Shown: in pieces, positions 35,604 through 44,396 of the stretch
Layout of the letters: the number at the start of each line of letters is the position of its first letter
Numbering within the stretch: position 1 is the first letter of the stretch
NCBI RefSeq assembly: GCF_014648255.1
Contig: NZ_BMQT01000008.1
Location: 124,001-188,000 of the forward strand
Length of the DNA stretch: 64,000 bases
Origin: Nocardioides albus
Lineage (GTDB): Bacteria > Actinomycetota > Actinomycetes > Propionibacteriales > Nocardioidaceae
Direction of reading: 5' to 3'
Position numbers and translations under genes: made by a program
Notes under the pieces: generated by a model
The model's database searches: none
What the model was told of the DNA's origin: nothing
The model's input: only the letters and a program-made list of their open reading frames with translations

Positions 35604-36923
35604 GTGTCCTACCGCACCCTGCTCACCGAGTACCCAGTCGGAGCGCGCCGCCGTGTGCTGCTCGCCGTTGTCGTGCTCGCCTTGTTCATCTCGGCCTTCG
35701 AGGGGCAGCTGGCCCCTGTGCTGCCGTTGCTGCTCGACGACCTCGGGATGTCGCTCAAGACGTACGGCCTCATCACGGCCGCATCCCTGATCTTCGGTGC
35801 CCTCGCCGGTTATCTTGGCGGCGAGCTCGCCGACCGCGTCGGCCGGGTGAGGATCCTGGTCCCGTTCATGTTCCTCTCCGCCGCCGCCTGTCTGTTTATG
35901 GCCACCGCGGACTCCGTGGCCCACTTCGCGCTCGCCCGGATCGTGCTCGCGTTCGTCGAGGGTGTCGCCGTCGCCGGTACGCAGCCCCTGATCCGCGATT
36001 TCACCCCGCGGATGGGCCGCGCCCAGGCCTTCGCGTTCTGGAGCTGGGGCTCGGTGGGCGCCAACTTTCTCGCTGCCGCCGTCGCCTCGGCGACCCTCGG
36101 CGTCTTCGACAACCAGTGGCGCTCGCAGCTGTTCATCATGGCCGGCGCCGCCCTCGTCGGCGCCGTCGTCGTCGCGCTCACGCTGCGAGATCTCGCTCCC
36201 GAGGTCCGCCGTGCCGTCCGCCTCACCGAGCACGAGGCCCACTCCGTCGAGGTCCCACAGGGCCGGAAGGGGCTGCGCCTCCTCGTCACCCACCGCGCCT
36301 TCTGGACTCACGTCCTCGCGATGTCGTTCCTCTACGTCCTGCTGGCCACCATGAACGCCTACGCCCAGACCATGCTCGTCCAGCAGTTCGACGTCTCGGT
36401 GCGGGTGGCCTCGGCGATGACGATGGTCTTCTGGCTGAGCAACCTCGCACTGAGCCTGGTCTTCGCCCGGTTCTCGGACCGCACCCAGCGACGCAAGACG
36501 TTCATGGTCGGTGGCGGTGTCGCCGCGGCGGTCTTCGTCGGCGCGTTCCTTGCGCTCATGGGCCAGGGGAGCGAGGCCTCGTCGAGCGTGGTGATCGTCC
36601 TGTTCGTCGGCATCGGCGTGGCGCTCGCGGCAACCTTCGGACCGTGGATGGCGAGCTTCTCGGAGCACGTCGAAGAGGTCCACCCCGACATCCAGGGCCG
36701 GGCCTTCGGTCTCAACCATCTCCTCAACCGCACCTTCATCCTGGCCACCGTCCTGTTCGCCCCGCGAGTGGTCGAGGCGACCGGCGGGTGGGAGCGCTGG
36801 ATGACGATCGTCTGGGTCGCGACGATCCTGTTCGCCGTCACCGCGGCACTCGTCCCCAGCACGACCGGTCGTCGTCCGCGGGTCGACACGAGCGCCGAGG
36901 CCGTCACGCAGCCTGCGTCATGA
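35604..36923 (+). CDS. MFS transporter
   Basis: 439 residues from GTG 35604 with GAAGGG upstream and about 12 membrane helices. The loop GGELADRVGRVRIL (motif A, G-x3-D-x2-G-R) lies after helix 2, and a second copy FSDRTQRRKTF lies in the second half, as in drug or metabolite:H+ antiporter groups. With operator sites B and C in front, it belongs to the TetR regulon and may import or export the acid, sulfate ester or product handled by the operon. Direction is not evident. Confidence 0.88.
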   Translation: MSYRTLLTEYPVGARRRVLLAVVVLALFISAFEGQLAPVLPLLLDDLGMSLKTYGLITAASLIFGALAGYLGGELADRVGRVRILVPFMFLSAAACLFMATADSVAHFALARIVLAFVEGVAVAGTQPLIRDFTPRMGRAQAFAFWSWGSVGANFLAAAVASATLGVFDNQWRSQLFIMAGAALVGAVVVALTLRDLAPEVRRAVRLTEHEAHSVEVPQGRKGLRLLVTHRAFWTHVLAMSFLYVLLATMNAYAQTMLVQQFDVSVRVASAMTMVFWLSNLALSLVFARFSDRTQRRKTFMVGGGVAAAVFVGAFLALMGQGSEASSSVVIVLFVGIGVALAATFGPWMASFSEHVEEVHPDIQGRAFGLNHLLNRTFILATVLFAPRVVEATGGWERWMTIVWVATILFAVTAALVPSTTGRRPRVDTSAEAVTQPAS

Positions 36924-37000
36924 CCCGAACCCGTCGGGCGCGGTCGGACGATCAGGATCGACTGGTGAGGTCCAGCCGACCGACGGCTCGGGTTCACCGG

Positions 37001-37029
37001 GCGTTACGGGACTGTTGGTCCCGTAACGC
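37001..37029. terminator. Perfect 12-bp hairpin before phnD
   Basis: GCGTTACGGGAC, loop TGTTG, GTCCCGTAACGC. It lies 78 bases after the MFS stop and 101 bases before phnD. A second short repeat (GGCATTC 37030-37036 with GAATGCC 37056-37062) follows. No T-run is present, so it could be a terminator for the MFS gene or an operator of the phn operon. Confidence 0.55.
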
Positions 37030-37129
37030 GGCATTCACCCGACCGACCATTCTCGGAATGCCGGTCTCGTAATTCCTGGTCATCTGGCGCGCATGGGATG
37101 GGGGCACATCACCCCGGAAGGAAACCCCC

Positions 37130-38041
37130 ATGCGTGCCCACATCCCCCTCGCCCTGGCCGCAGGAGCCGTCCTCGTGCTCAGCGGCTGCTCGGCCGGGAC
37201 CTCGTCGTCGGCCTCGACCGGCGACGAGGTCATCCGCTTCGCCACCCTCCCGCTCGGCGACGACCCCAAGGCCACAACCCCCGTCACCGCCATCACCGAT
37301 CTGCTCGAGGCCGAGACCGGCGAGAAGGTCGAGGTCACCGACGTACCCAGCTACTCCGCGGTGATCGAGGCCATCCGCAACGGTCACCAGGACATCGGCA
37401 TCATGAGCGGCTTCCCCTCGGCACTCGCGGTCAGCACCGGTGAGGTCGACTCTCTGATCGCGTGGCCGGGGGAGGAGGAGCCGGTCTCCACCTGCCTGGT
37501 GCTCGAGGACTCGCCCTTGAAGTCCCTGAACGACATCGACACCGACACGGTCATCGCCTTCGCCGACCCCGCCTCGTCCTCGGGCTACTTCATGCCGACC
37601 CACATGCTCCACGAGGCCGGTCTCGAAGCCGACAAGGACTATCAGAAGCTGATGTCAGGCGGCCATGACCGCAGCTTCATCGCCCTGAAGAACGGCCAGG
37701 CCGACGTCGCCTGCACCTCCACGATCTTTCCGGCCATGGCGGGTCAGGGCGACCCGCTGTTCCCGTTCGAGAAGGGCGAGACGCGTTCGCTCGGAGAGAG
37801 CATCTCGATGCCGATCTCCATCACCGTGCTCGGCAGCAAGGACATGAGCGACGAGAAGCGTAAGGCTCTGCTCGAGGCGATCCCGAAGGTCTTCGCCGCC
37901 GAGAACGCCGACCAGCTCGGCGTGTACGCCGAAGGCATCCCCGCCGGGGTCGAGCCGATCATCGAGCCCGGCGAGGAAGAGTTCCAGCCGTTCGTCGACA
38001 TCGCCAAGATCGCCGACGTCGACATCTCGGAGCTCGAATGA
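37130..38041 (+). CDS. phnD: PhnD-type phosphonate/phosphite ABC substrate-binding lipoprotein
   Basis: 303 residues with a lipobox LSGC (about residues 17-20), a Ser/Thr linker and a type-2 periplasmic binding fold. DPASSSGYFMPTHMLHEAGL and SGGHDRSFIALKNGQADVAC are typical of PhnD/PtxB binding proteins. It should deliver a phosphonate, phosphite or organophosphate to the membrane transporter encoded next. It is the first gene of a five-gene unit in which every junction overlaps. Confidence 0.92.
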   Translation: MRAHIPLALAAGAVLVLSGCSAGTSSSASTGDEVIRFATLPLGDDPKATTPVTAITDLLEAETGEKVEVTDVPSYSAVIEAIRNGHQDIGIMSGFPSALAVSTGEVDSLIAWPGEEEPVSTCLVLEDSPLKSLNDIDTDTVIAFADPASSSGYFMPTHMLHEAGLEADKDYQKLMSGGHDRSFIALKNGQADVACTSTIFPAMAGQGDPLFPFEKGETRSLGESISMPISITVLGSKDMSDEKRKALLEAIPKVFAAENADQLGVYAEGIPAGVEPIIEPGEEEFQPFVDIAKIADVDISELE

Positions 38042-38814
38042 GCACGCTGGTCGAGACCCGCCGCGTAAGCCTGCGCGACCTGCGGGTCCGCTACTCACCC
38101 ACCGAGCCGTACGTCCTCGACGGAGTCGACCTCGACCTCCTCGCCGGGGAGACCGTGGCACTGCTCGGAGCCTCTGGGTCCGGGAAGTCGACCCTGATGA
38201 AGGCGCTGACCGGCTTCGCTCCCATCACCTCGGGCGAGGCTCAGATGGCCGGATATGACCTCACCCGGCTCCGCCCGAAGCAGCTGCGTGAGGTGCGTTC
38301 CCAGATCGGTCAGATCTTCCAGCAGTACAACCTGATCGGCCGGCTCTCCGTGCTCACCAACGTGCTCACAGGGACCCTTTACAACGCCGGGCCGGTCAAC
38401 GTGCTCGGCACCTTCTCCGCCGCCGACCGCCGGCGCGCACTCGAGCTGCTCGACCGGGTCGGCATCGTACACAAGGCCGACGAGCAGGCGCGTACGCTCT
38501 CCGGCGGGCAGCAGCAACGGGTCGCAATCGCCCGCGCGCTCATGCAGAGCCCGCGAGTCATCCTGGCCGACGAGCCGGTTGCCTCGCTCGACCCGAGGAT
38601 GAGCCACACGGTGCTGAGCCTGTTGCAGAGCATCGCAAAGGACGAGGGCATCCCGGTGCTGGTGAGCCTCCACGTGCTCCCGCTCGCCCTGGCGCACTCG
38701 GACCGGATCGTCGGCCTTCGGCACGGATCGATCGTGGTGCAGGGCAACACCTCCGACCTGGATGCCGATGCGCTGGCGCCGGTCTACGACGTGCACGGCG
38801 ACGAGGAGATGTGA
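38038..38814 (+). CDS. phnC: PhnC-type ABC transporter ATPase
   Basis: 258 residues with Walker A GASGSGKST, Q-loop FQQYNLIG, signature LSGGQQQR and Walker B VILADEPVASLD. The NVLTGTL stretch is typical of PhnC. It drives import of the PhnD ligand. Its ATG overlaps the phnD stop as ATGA. Confidence 0.94.
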   Translation: MSTLVETRRVSLRDLRVRYSPTEPYVLDGVDLDLLAGETVALLGASGSGKSTLMKALTGFAPITSGEAQMAGYDLTRLRPKQLREVRSQIGQIFQQYNLIGRLSVLTNVLTGTLYNAGPVNVLGTFSAADRRRALELLDRVGIVHKADEQARTLSGGQQQRVAIARALMQSPRVILADEPVASLDPRMSHTVLSLLQSIAKDEGIPVLVSLHVLPLALAHSDRIVGLRHGSIVVQGNTSDLDADALAPVYDVHGDEEM

Positions 38815-39650
38815 TGACGCAGCTCCTCGCGCCCAAACCAGTCGACCGGCCGAAGCTCGACGAAGCCTCCCGCCAGCGCCTGGAACGGGCCTTCTCCGTC
38901 CCACGCGCCCGCTTCGGTGCTGGACTGGCGATCGCCGTCGTGCTGTTCGTGTGGTCCTCGATGGGCGCCCAGTTCAACTTCCTCGAGCTGGGGGAGGGCG
39001 CTTCGAACATGGGGGAGTTCCTGCTTCGGCTCTTCCCGCCGACCTGGGACAAGCTCGGCACCATCGTCGATCTGCTCATCGAGACCCTGCAGATGGCGAT
39101 CGTCGGCACCGTCCTGGGCGCCGTGCTCTCGCTGCTGTTCGCCTTCGGTGCGGCCTCGAACATCGCCCCGAGATGGGTCTACTACCCGTTCCGCTGGGGG
39201 ATGAACATCATCCGCTCCCTGCCCGACCTGGTGATCGCACTGATGTTCGTCTCCGCAGTGGGCCTGGGCCCGTTCGCCGGCATCCTGGCCATGACGGTCG
39301 GATCGATCGGCTCGATCGGCAAGGTGTTCGCCGAAGCCATGGAATCGGTCGACCGCGGCCCCATCACCGCGATGGAGGCCGTCGGTGCCTCTCGACGCCA
39401 GATCATCCAGTACGGCATCCTGCCCAGCGCCGCACCGATGCTGACCAGCTACACACTGCTCCTGTTCGAGGGGAACGTACGCGGCGCCACCATCCTCGGC
39501 CTGGTGGGTGCCGGCGGCATCGGTCTGGAGCTCACCACCGCCATGAACATGTACGACTACGGCCACCTCAGCGCCATGGTCATCTGCATCATCGTGCTCG
39601 TCACGGTCATCGACCAGGCCAGCGCCATCATCCGAAGGAAGATCACATGA
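38814..39650 (+). CDS. phnE: PhnE-type ABC transporter permease
   Basis: 278 residues from ATG 38814 (GAGGAG 5 bases upstream; the overlapping GTG 38811 is less well placed). About six membrane helices and the binding-protein-dependent transport loop EAVGASRRQIIQYGILPSA are visible. It forms the channel with PhnC. One base overlaps the phnC stop, and its own stop overlaps the phosphatase start. Confidence 0.93.
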   Translation: MTQLLAPKPVDRPKLDEASRQRLERAFSVPRARFGAGLAIAVVLFVWSSMGAQFNFLELGEGASNMGEFLLRLFPPTWDKLGTIVDLLIETLQMAIVGTVLGAVLSLLFAFGAASNIAPRWVYYPFRWGMNIIRSLPDLVIALMFVSAVGLGPFAGILAMTVGSIGSIGKVFAEAMESVDRGPITAMEAVGASRRQIIQYGILPSAAPMLTSYTLLLFEGNVRGATILGLVGAGGIGLELTTAMNMYDYGHLSAMVICIIVLVTVIDQASAIIRRKIT

Positions 39651-40411
39651 CCCTCACCGACAACGGCTTCGAGCTGTCCGCTCCTGTGAACCTGCGCGAC
39701 CTGGGTGGGATCCCGATCGAAGGCGGAATCCTTCGCGAAGGGTTCGCCATCCGCGCCGACGACCTCGCCCTCGCCGACCAGGCAACAGCCACCGGCCTGG
39801 TCGACGGCGGCCTGGCGGCCATCATCGACCTGCGGTCGGCCGGCGAGTTCGCGAACACCGGCCGAGGCCCGCTGGGGCAGCTGCGAGTGGCGTACCACCA
39901 TCTGCCGTTCATGGACGAGGTCGGCTCCTCGGCGCAGGTGCCCGGCTCCGACGTGCTGGACCAGTCGACCTTCGCGGCGATGTACATCCGGATGTACGAG
40001 GCCGCCTCGGCGCGGATCGTCGCCTCGCTCGCCGTCATCGCCACCGCTCCCGGCGCGACGGCCTTCCACTGTGCCGCCGGCCAGGACCGCACGGGTGTCA
40101 TGGCGGCCTCGCTCCTGCTCGCGCTCGGGGCGGAGGACGACGCGATCGTCGAGGACTACGCTCGTACATCGGCGAACTCGTCGGCGATCATGGCGCGGCT
40201 GGCACCGGTGATGAGGCCGATGATGAAGGCGCTCGGCATCGAGCTCGACGAGGCCGCTCGGGCGTCGATGCGCAAGGAGTTCTCGCCCGAGCCCATGAAG
40301 GGCCTGCTGCACCACCTCAACACCTCCTACCGCGACCCGCTGGAGCCGCTGCGCCGGGCGGGGCTCAACGATGCGCTCATCGCGATGCTGCGCGAACGGG
40401 CCCTCGGGTGA
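39647..40411 (+). CDS. Tyrosine/serine-phosphatase-family protein in the phn operon
   Basis: 254 residues from ATG 39647 (ATGA overlap with phnE). The N terminus has the NLRDLGGIPIEGG motif of the PF13350 group and the catalytic P-loop HCAAGQDRTG (Cys142, C-x5-R). It is a cytosolic Cys-based phosphatase; members attack phosphoproteins, phosphoinositides or small phosphoesters. The coupling to the importer suggests that it dephosphorylates the imported compound (inference). No C-P lyase or phosphonatase gene is present. The frame is open far upstream but that part is the shadow of phnE. Confidence 0.9.
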   Translation: MTLTDNGFELSAPVNLRDLGGIPIEGGILREGFAIRADDLALADQATATGLVDGGLAAIIDLRSAGEFANTGRGPLGQLRVAYHHLPFMDEVGSSAQVPGSDVLDQSTFAAMYIRMYEAASARIVASLAVIATAPGATAFHCAAGQDRTGVMAASLLLALGAEDDAIVEDYARTSANSSAIMARLAPVMRPMMKALGIELDEAARASMRKEFSPEPMKGLLHHLNTSYRDPLEPLRRAGLNDALIAMLRERALG

Positions 40412-41022
40412 GCGTGGCCGGCCAGGAAGAGCGGGCCCAGCGCAGCGTCGGCCGACCCCGTGAGTCAGGGCACGACGAGCGGATCATGCAGGCTGCTCTC
40501 GCCCTGATCGACAACGACCAGCCGGTCACCGTCAACGCCGTCGTGGCCGCGAGCGGGGTCAGCCGGGCGGCGCTCTACCGCCGGTGGCCGAGCGTGACCG
40601 ACCTGATCGCCGCCGCTCTCGACCACGGCCGGTCGTACGCCTCGATCCCGACCGACGGCGACCTCAAGCAGAACGTCATCGACGCGCTGTTCACCCGCCA
40701 ACCGGAGACGCGCGGCGCTGCGTACCCGGAGCGCCGCCTGCGCCGCCGCCTCGCGCTGGGGCTCGCGGACCGCGACATCCAGCTCTCGTCGTGGCGGTCC
40801 CACGTCGGCAGGCGGCGTACGGCGATGGTCGAGGTCCTGCATGCGGGCATCGAACGCGGCGTGCTGCGGCCGGACACCGACATCGAGGCCGCGATCGACC
40901 TGATCAACGGGGTGTTCTACTACCAGATCGTCGTACGTGGCTGCGCGTTCGACGACCCCGAGGCGTTAGCCCGGTGCCGGGAGGCGTTCGAGACGGCCTG
41001 GCGGGGGATGACAGTGCGCTGA
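40408..41022 (+). CDS. TetR-family regulator, end of the phn operon
   Basis: 204 residues from GTG 40408, overlapping the phosphatase stop by 4 bases. Head region DERIMQAALALIDNDQPVTVNAVVAASGVSRAALYRRWPSVTDLIAAAL is a TetR helix-turn-helix with the TetR_C_11-like C-terminal domain (DLINGVFYYQIVVRG). It likely controls its own operon; the palindrome at 37001-37029 is a candidate site (inference). Confidence 0.88.
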   Translation: MSVAGQEERAQRSVGRPRESGHDERIMQAALALIDNDQPVTVNAVVAASGVSRAALYRRWPSVTDLIAAALDHGRSYASIPTDGDLKQNVIDALFTRQPETRGAAYPERRLRRRLALGLADRDIQLSSWRSHVGRRRTAMVEVLHAGIERGVLRPDTDIEAAIDLINGVFYYQIVVRGCAFDDPEALARCREAFETAWRGMTVR

Positions 41023-41040
41023 AGTGTCTACGCGGGGCCG

Positions 41041-42243
41041 TCAGGGTTGCTCGGAGCCCAGGGCGTCGATGGCGAGCAGTGCGAGCGCGGCCGCCTGGTC
41101 TCCGAGGACGCTGTCATCAAAGGCGGCGCCAGGGGAGTGGTTGGGTGCGGCGTCCTCCGTCGGTGCGGCGCCCAGCAGGACCATCGTGGTCGGGATCTGC
41201 TGGCTGATGAAGGAGAAGTCCTCGGCTCCCATGGTCGGCCGCGGCACCTCGACCACCCGCGGCCCGAAGCCGTTGCGAAGCGTCTCCATCGCCCGGCGGG
41301 TGTTCCCGCCGTCGTTGACGACGCTGGGGTAGCCGGTGTCGAGCGCGACCGTCGCCTCCAGCCCATGGGCGGCCGCGATGCCCTGGACAAGCTGAGGGAG
41401 ACCCTGCTCGATGCTGGACAGCGTGTTCGGGTCTACGGTGCGTACGGTGCCGGTGAGCTGGACCGACTCGGGGATGATGTTGTCGGCACCGCTCCCCGCC
41501 GTCAGGTTGGTCACCGAGATCACGACAGGGTCGAAGGAGTCGAAGCGACGTGCGGAGTAGGTCTGCAGGGCCAGCACCATCTCGGCCGCGACCGGGACGG
41601 GGTCGAGCGTCTCGTGAGGGCGCGACCCGTGCCCGCCGCGTCCACGGAGGTCGATCGTCAGATGCGTCGAGCTCGCTGTCACCGTTCCGGGTCGGGTGAG
41701 GAAGATCCCGCGAGGTGCATTGCCGACATGGATGGCGTACGCCGCCACCGGCCGGGTGCCTGCTGCTTCGAGCACGCCCTCGTCGATCATCAGCCTTGCG
41801 CCGCCGTGGCCCTCCTCGCCCGGCTGGAACATCAGGATGACGGCCCCTGCCAGGTCAGAGCGGTGTTCGGCGAGCAGGTGGGCGGCGCCGACCAATCCAG
41901 CGACGTGCAGATCGTGGCCGCAGGCGTGCATCGCGCCGTTGGTGGAACGATAGGGGACCTCGGCGGTCTCGGTGATCGGCAGCGCGTCCATGTCGGCACG
42001 GAGCAGCACGGTCGGTCCCGGCAGCCCTCCGCGCAGCACCGCTGTCACCGACGACAGCTCCCGCCCCTGGGTGATCTCCAGGTCCAGGCCGGACAGCGCC
42101 TTCAGGATCCTGCGCTGCGTCGCGGGCAGGTGAAGCCCGACCTCAGGCTCTGCGTGGATGCTCCGTCGGAGCTCGACCAGGTCGGGAGCGAGATTCTCGG
42201 CAGCTGCGATGATTCGCGACGTGAGTGAGTTTCTGGACATCAT
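41041..42243 (-). CDS. M20-family metallo-amidohydrolase
   Basis: 400 residues (the second Met at 42240 is equally possible). Metal-binding motifs are intact: RADMDALPI, ACGHDLHVAG, MFQPGEEGHGGARLMIDEG, and the C-terminal MGAEDFSF. The family (amidohydrolase, HipO/IAA-aminoacid hydrolase-like) removes acyl groups from N-acyl amino acids. The substrate cannot be specified. It is convergent with the phn regulator, 18 bases away. Confidence 0.92.
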   Translation of the reverse strand: MMSRNSLTSRIIAAAENLAPDLVELRRSIHAEPEVGLHLPATQRRILKALSGLDLEITQGRELSSVTAVLRGGLPGPTVLLRADMDALPITETAEVPYRSTNGAMHACGHDLHVAGLVGAAHLLAEHRSDLAGAVILMFQPGEEGHGGARLMIDEGVLEAAGTRPVAAYAIHVGNAPRGIFLTRPGTVTASSTHLTIDLRGRGGHGSRPHETLDPVPVAAEMVLALQTYSARRFDSFDPVVISVTNLTAGSGADNIIPESVQLTGTVRTVDPNTLSSIEQGLPQLVQGIAAAHGLEATVALDTGYPSVVNDGGNTRRAMETLRNGFGPRVVEVPRPTMGAEDFSFISQQIPTTMVLLGAAPTEDAAPNHSPGAAFDDSVLGDQAAALALLAIDALGSEQP

Positions 42244-42287
42244 GTCCAGAAACTATCAAACGATGGTCCCGGTCGAGCGTTGCGTTG

Positions 42288-42608
42288 TCACCACCACATC
42301 CGCAGCAAGGCAGTCAGAACGACGGCGACCGCGACGCACAGCACCAGCGGCAGGCGTCGCCAGAGCATCACGCCGGCCACTGCCACCCCGACGGTGTGTG
42401 CGCCGACCGACCATGTACATCCGTCGGCCAGGACCGCGGTGACGACCAGCGCACTGAGCAGTGCAGGCGCCATCAGCACGACCACTCTGTCGAACCAGCC
42501 CGGCAGCACTCGACCCCCGAGCAGCACTGGCCCGACCCCCTTGATGACGGCTGTGAGCACGGCGCACGCGATGATGAGGACCCAGATCTGGCCCGAGGAC
42601 AGAGTCAT
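42288..42608 (-). CDS. azlD: AzlD-family small membrane protein
   Basis: 106 residues with about three helices, ending in a Trp pair. The IKGVGPVLLGGRVLPGWF stretch is the AzlD signature. With AzlC it exports branched-chain amino acids. The start overlaps the azlC stop as ATGA, so the two are a coupled pair. Confidence 0.88.
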   Translation of the reverse strand: MTLSSGQIWVLIIACAVLTAVIKGVGPVLLGGRVLPGWFDRVVVLMAPALLSALVVTAVLADGCTWSVGAHTVGVAVAGVMLWRRLPLVLCVAVAVVLTALLRMWW

Positions 42609-43288
42609 GCGGGCCTCCTGGCGAGTCCGACCAGAGCGACCGCGCTCGCGGCGAGGACGGGTACGCCGGGTGGTGCGACCGGCACGAGCGCGAGCGCGAG
42701 CAGCCCTCCGCCCACTCCGACCCAGCGGGTGGTGCGATCGCGCATCTCGGCGATGAGCAACGCAAGAAAGAAGGTCGGGTAGATCGCGTCGAGCCCGAGC
42801 CGGTCCGGGTCGCCCAGGGCTTCACCGAACACGGCGCCGACCGCGGAGCCGAGCGTCCAGGTCAGGTACTGCGGCGCGGTCGTGCCGAACAGCAACCATC
42901 TGTCGAATGTGCCGTCACCGCGGTTGGCAATCGCCCAAGAGGCATCGACGACCGCCTGCCCCTGGGCGGCCCGTTTCATGGGACCCCCTGGAAGCGACGG
43001 CGCCAGCGCGATCCCCATCGCCAGAAAGCGCGAGTTCATCAGACCGGACGCAGCGAGCGCAGCGGGCACGCCTCCACCGCCCGCGACCACCGACAGCATC
43101 GCGAACTGGGCAGAGCCGGCGAACACGATCACCGACGTGACGATCGCCTGCGCGACACTGAATCCGGCCTGGCGGGCGAGCACTGCGAAGGAGAGGCTCA
43201 ACACGAAGCCCACCAGCGCGAACGGCACCCCCAACCGCAACCCTGACAGAAATGAAGCGCGGGAATCGCCATCAGGTGCCCTTGTCAC
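42605..43288 (-). CDS. azlC: AzlC-family branched-chain amino-acid exporter subunit
   Basis: 227 residues, six to eight helices, with FAGSAQFAMLSVV and LMNSRFLAMGIALAP, hallmark stretches of AzlC. It exports branched-chain amino acids or analogues together with AzlD. Forty-three bases separate it from the GlxA-type regulator upstream, which is also on the minus strand, so co-transcription is possible. Confidence 0.9.
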   Translation of the reverse strand: MTRAPDGDSRASFLSGLRLGVPFALVGFVLSLSFAVLARQAGFSVAQAIVTSVIVFAGSAQFAMLSVVAGGGGVPAALAASGLMNSRFLAMGIALAPSLPGGPMKRAAQGQAVVDASWAIANRGDGTFDRWLLFGTTAPQYLTWTLGSAVGAVFGEALGDPDRLGLDAIYPTFFLALLIAEMRDRTTRWVGVGGGLLALALVPVAPPGVPVLAASAVALVGLARRPA

Positions 43289-43331
43289 CTGGACAGTCTA
43301 GGAATGCATGGGTGACCGAGGTCAGGCCCGA

Positions 43332-44327
43332 TCACAGCCCGGCGATTGTGCGCACCGCCATCGGTGCTGTGACATCCAGCTGGGAGCGGAACCGTCGACG
43401 GTAGGCCGACGGCGAGACACCCAGGCGTGCGGCGAAGGTGCGGCGGAGGGCCTCGGCACTCGAGAAGCCAGCATCGGATGCCGCCTGCGCGACCGAGCAG
43501 CCCGCTTCCAGCCAGCTGCGCGCGAGGTCGAAACGGACGCTGGCGGCGTACTCGGCAGGGCTCATCCCGACCTCGTCCTGGAAGAGGCGCGTGAGGTGGC
43601 GGGGGCTGATGTTGACGTGGCGCGCCAGTGAGATGACGCTGTGCCGGTACGCCGGATCCTGGGCGATGAGCTCCGTGATGACGCGCACCGGGCTATCGGG
43701 GACCGCGGCGGCGCGCAGGGGAGTGGAGAACTGGGTCTGCTCACCTGAGCGCCGCAGGTAGATGAGGAGCCCCTGTGCGACCCGACGGGCAGCTGCGGCG
43801 CCGAGGTCGTCCTCGACCAGGGCCAGCGAAAGGTCGATGCCGGCGGCAACGCCGGCGGACGTCGCGACGTAGCGATCGCGTACGAAGATCCGGTCGGGTT
43901 GCACGTCGACGCGAGGGAATCGTCGCGCCAGGTCTTCGGCGAACTTCCAGTGCGTGGTCGCGCCGCGACCGTCCAGCAGGCCGAGCTCGGCAAGCACGAA
44001 CGCCCCGCTGCAGATCGACACGACACGTGCAGATCGATCGACCAGCGTCGCCGCGGCGGTGAGCAGCTCGTCGGTCACGAAGACCGAGGGCGCCTGCTCG
44101 CTGCCCGGGACGATGAGCGTGTCGAGGGGCGGAGCATCGGCTGCGGACGCGCTCACCGCGACGCCGCCGACCGACGTCGTCACCGCGGCGCCCGAGGGCG
44201 AGAGCAGGATGACCTCGTACGCCTTCGTCGCCTGGTTGGCCTCCACGAAGACCTCGGCGGGACCGACGTAGTCCAGCGCCTTCACGCCGTCGAACAGGAG
44301 GAATCCGATCCGCTTCGTACCAGCCAT
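43332..44327 (-). CDS. GlxA-type regulator (DJ-1/PfpI domain plus AraC helix-turn-helix)
   Basis: 331 residues from ATG 44327. Residues 1-190 form a DJ-1/PfpI domain (RIGFLLFDGVKALDYVGPAEVF; nucleophile-elbow region SICSGAFVLAELGLLDG). Residues about 210-320 are an AraC pair of helix-turn-helices (SVISLARHVNISPRHLTRLFQDE, and GFSSAEALRRTF). Such proteins regulate amino-acid or amine metabolism. An upstream start at 44363 would fall in the operator at 44343-44366 and is disfavoured. The downstream AzlCD genes may be its targets (inference). Confidence 0.88.
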   Translation of the reverse strand: MAGTKRIGFLLFDGVKALDYVGPAEVFVEANQATKAYEVILLSPSGAAVTTSVGGVAVSASAADAPPLDTLIVPGSEQAPSVFVTDELLTAAATLVDRSARVVSICSGAFVLAELGLLDGRGATTHWKFAEDLARRFPRVDVQPDRIFVRDRYVATSAGVAAGIDLSLALVEDDLGAAAARRVAQGLLIYLRRSGEQTQFSTPLRAAAVPDSPVRVITELIAQDPAYRHSVISLARHVNISPRHLTRLFQDEVGMSPAEYAASVRFDLARSWLEAGCSVAQAASDAGFSSAEALRRTFAARLGVSPSAYRRRFRSQLDVTAPMAVRTIAGL

Positions 44328-44342
44328 CAACGCCCTCACTGA

Positions 44343-44366
44343 GTTATGGATTGAGTATTCCATAAC
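44343..44366. promoter_or_regulatory. Palindromic operator between the GlxA-type and TetR genes
   Basis: Arms GTTATGGA (44343-44350) and TCCATAAC (44359-44366) around TTGAGTAT. The arms are perfect and lie in the only gap between divergent regulator genes, so either product could bind. TetR is the likelier ligand because its operators are commonly of this shape. Confidence 0.6.
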
Positions 44367-44396
44367 TTCCGAAGAGGTGAGCGGTAGATTCGGGGG

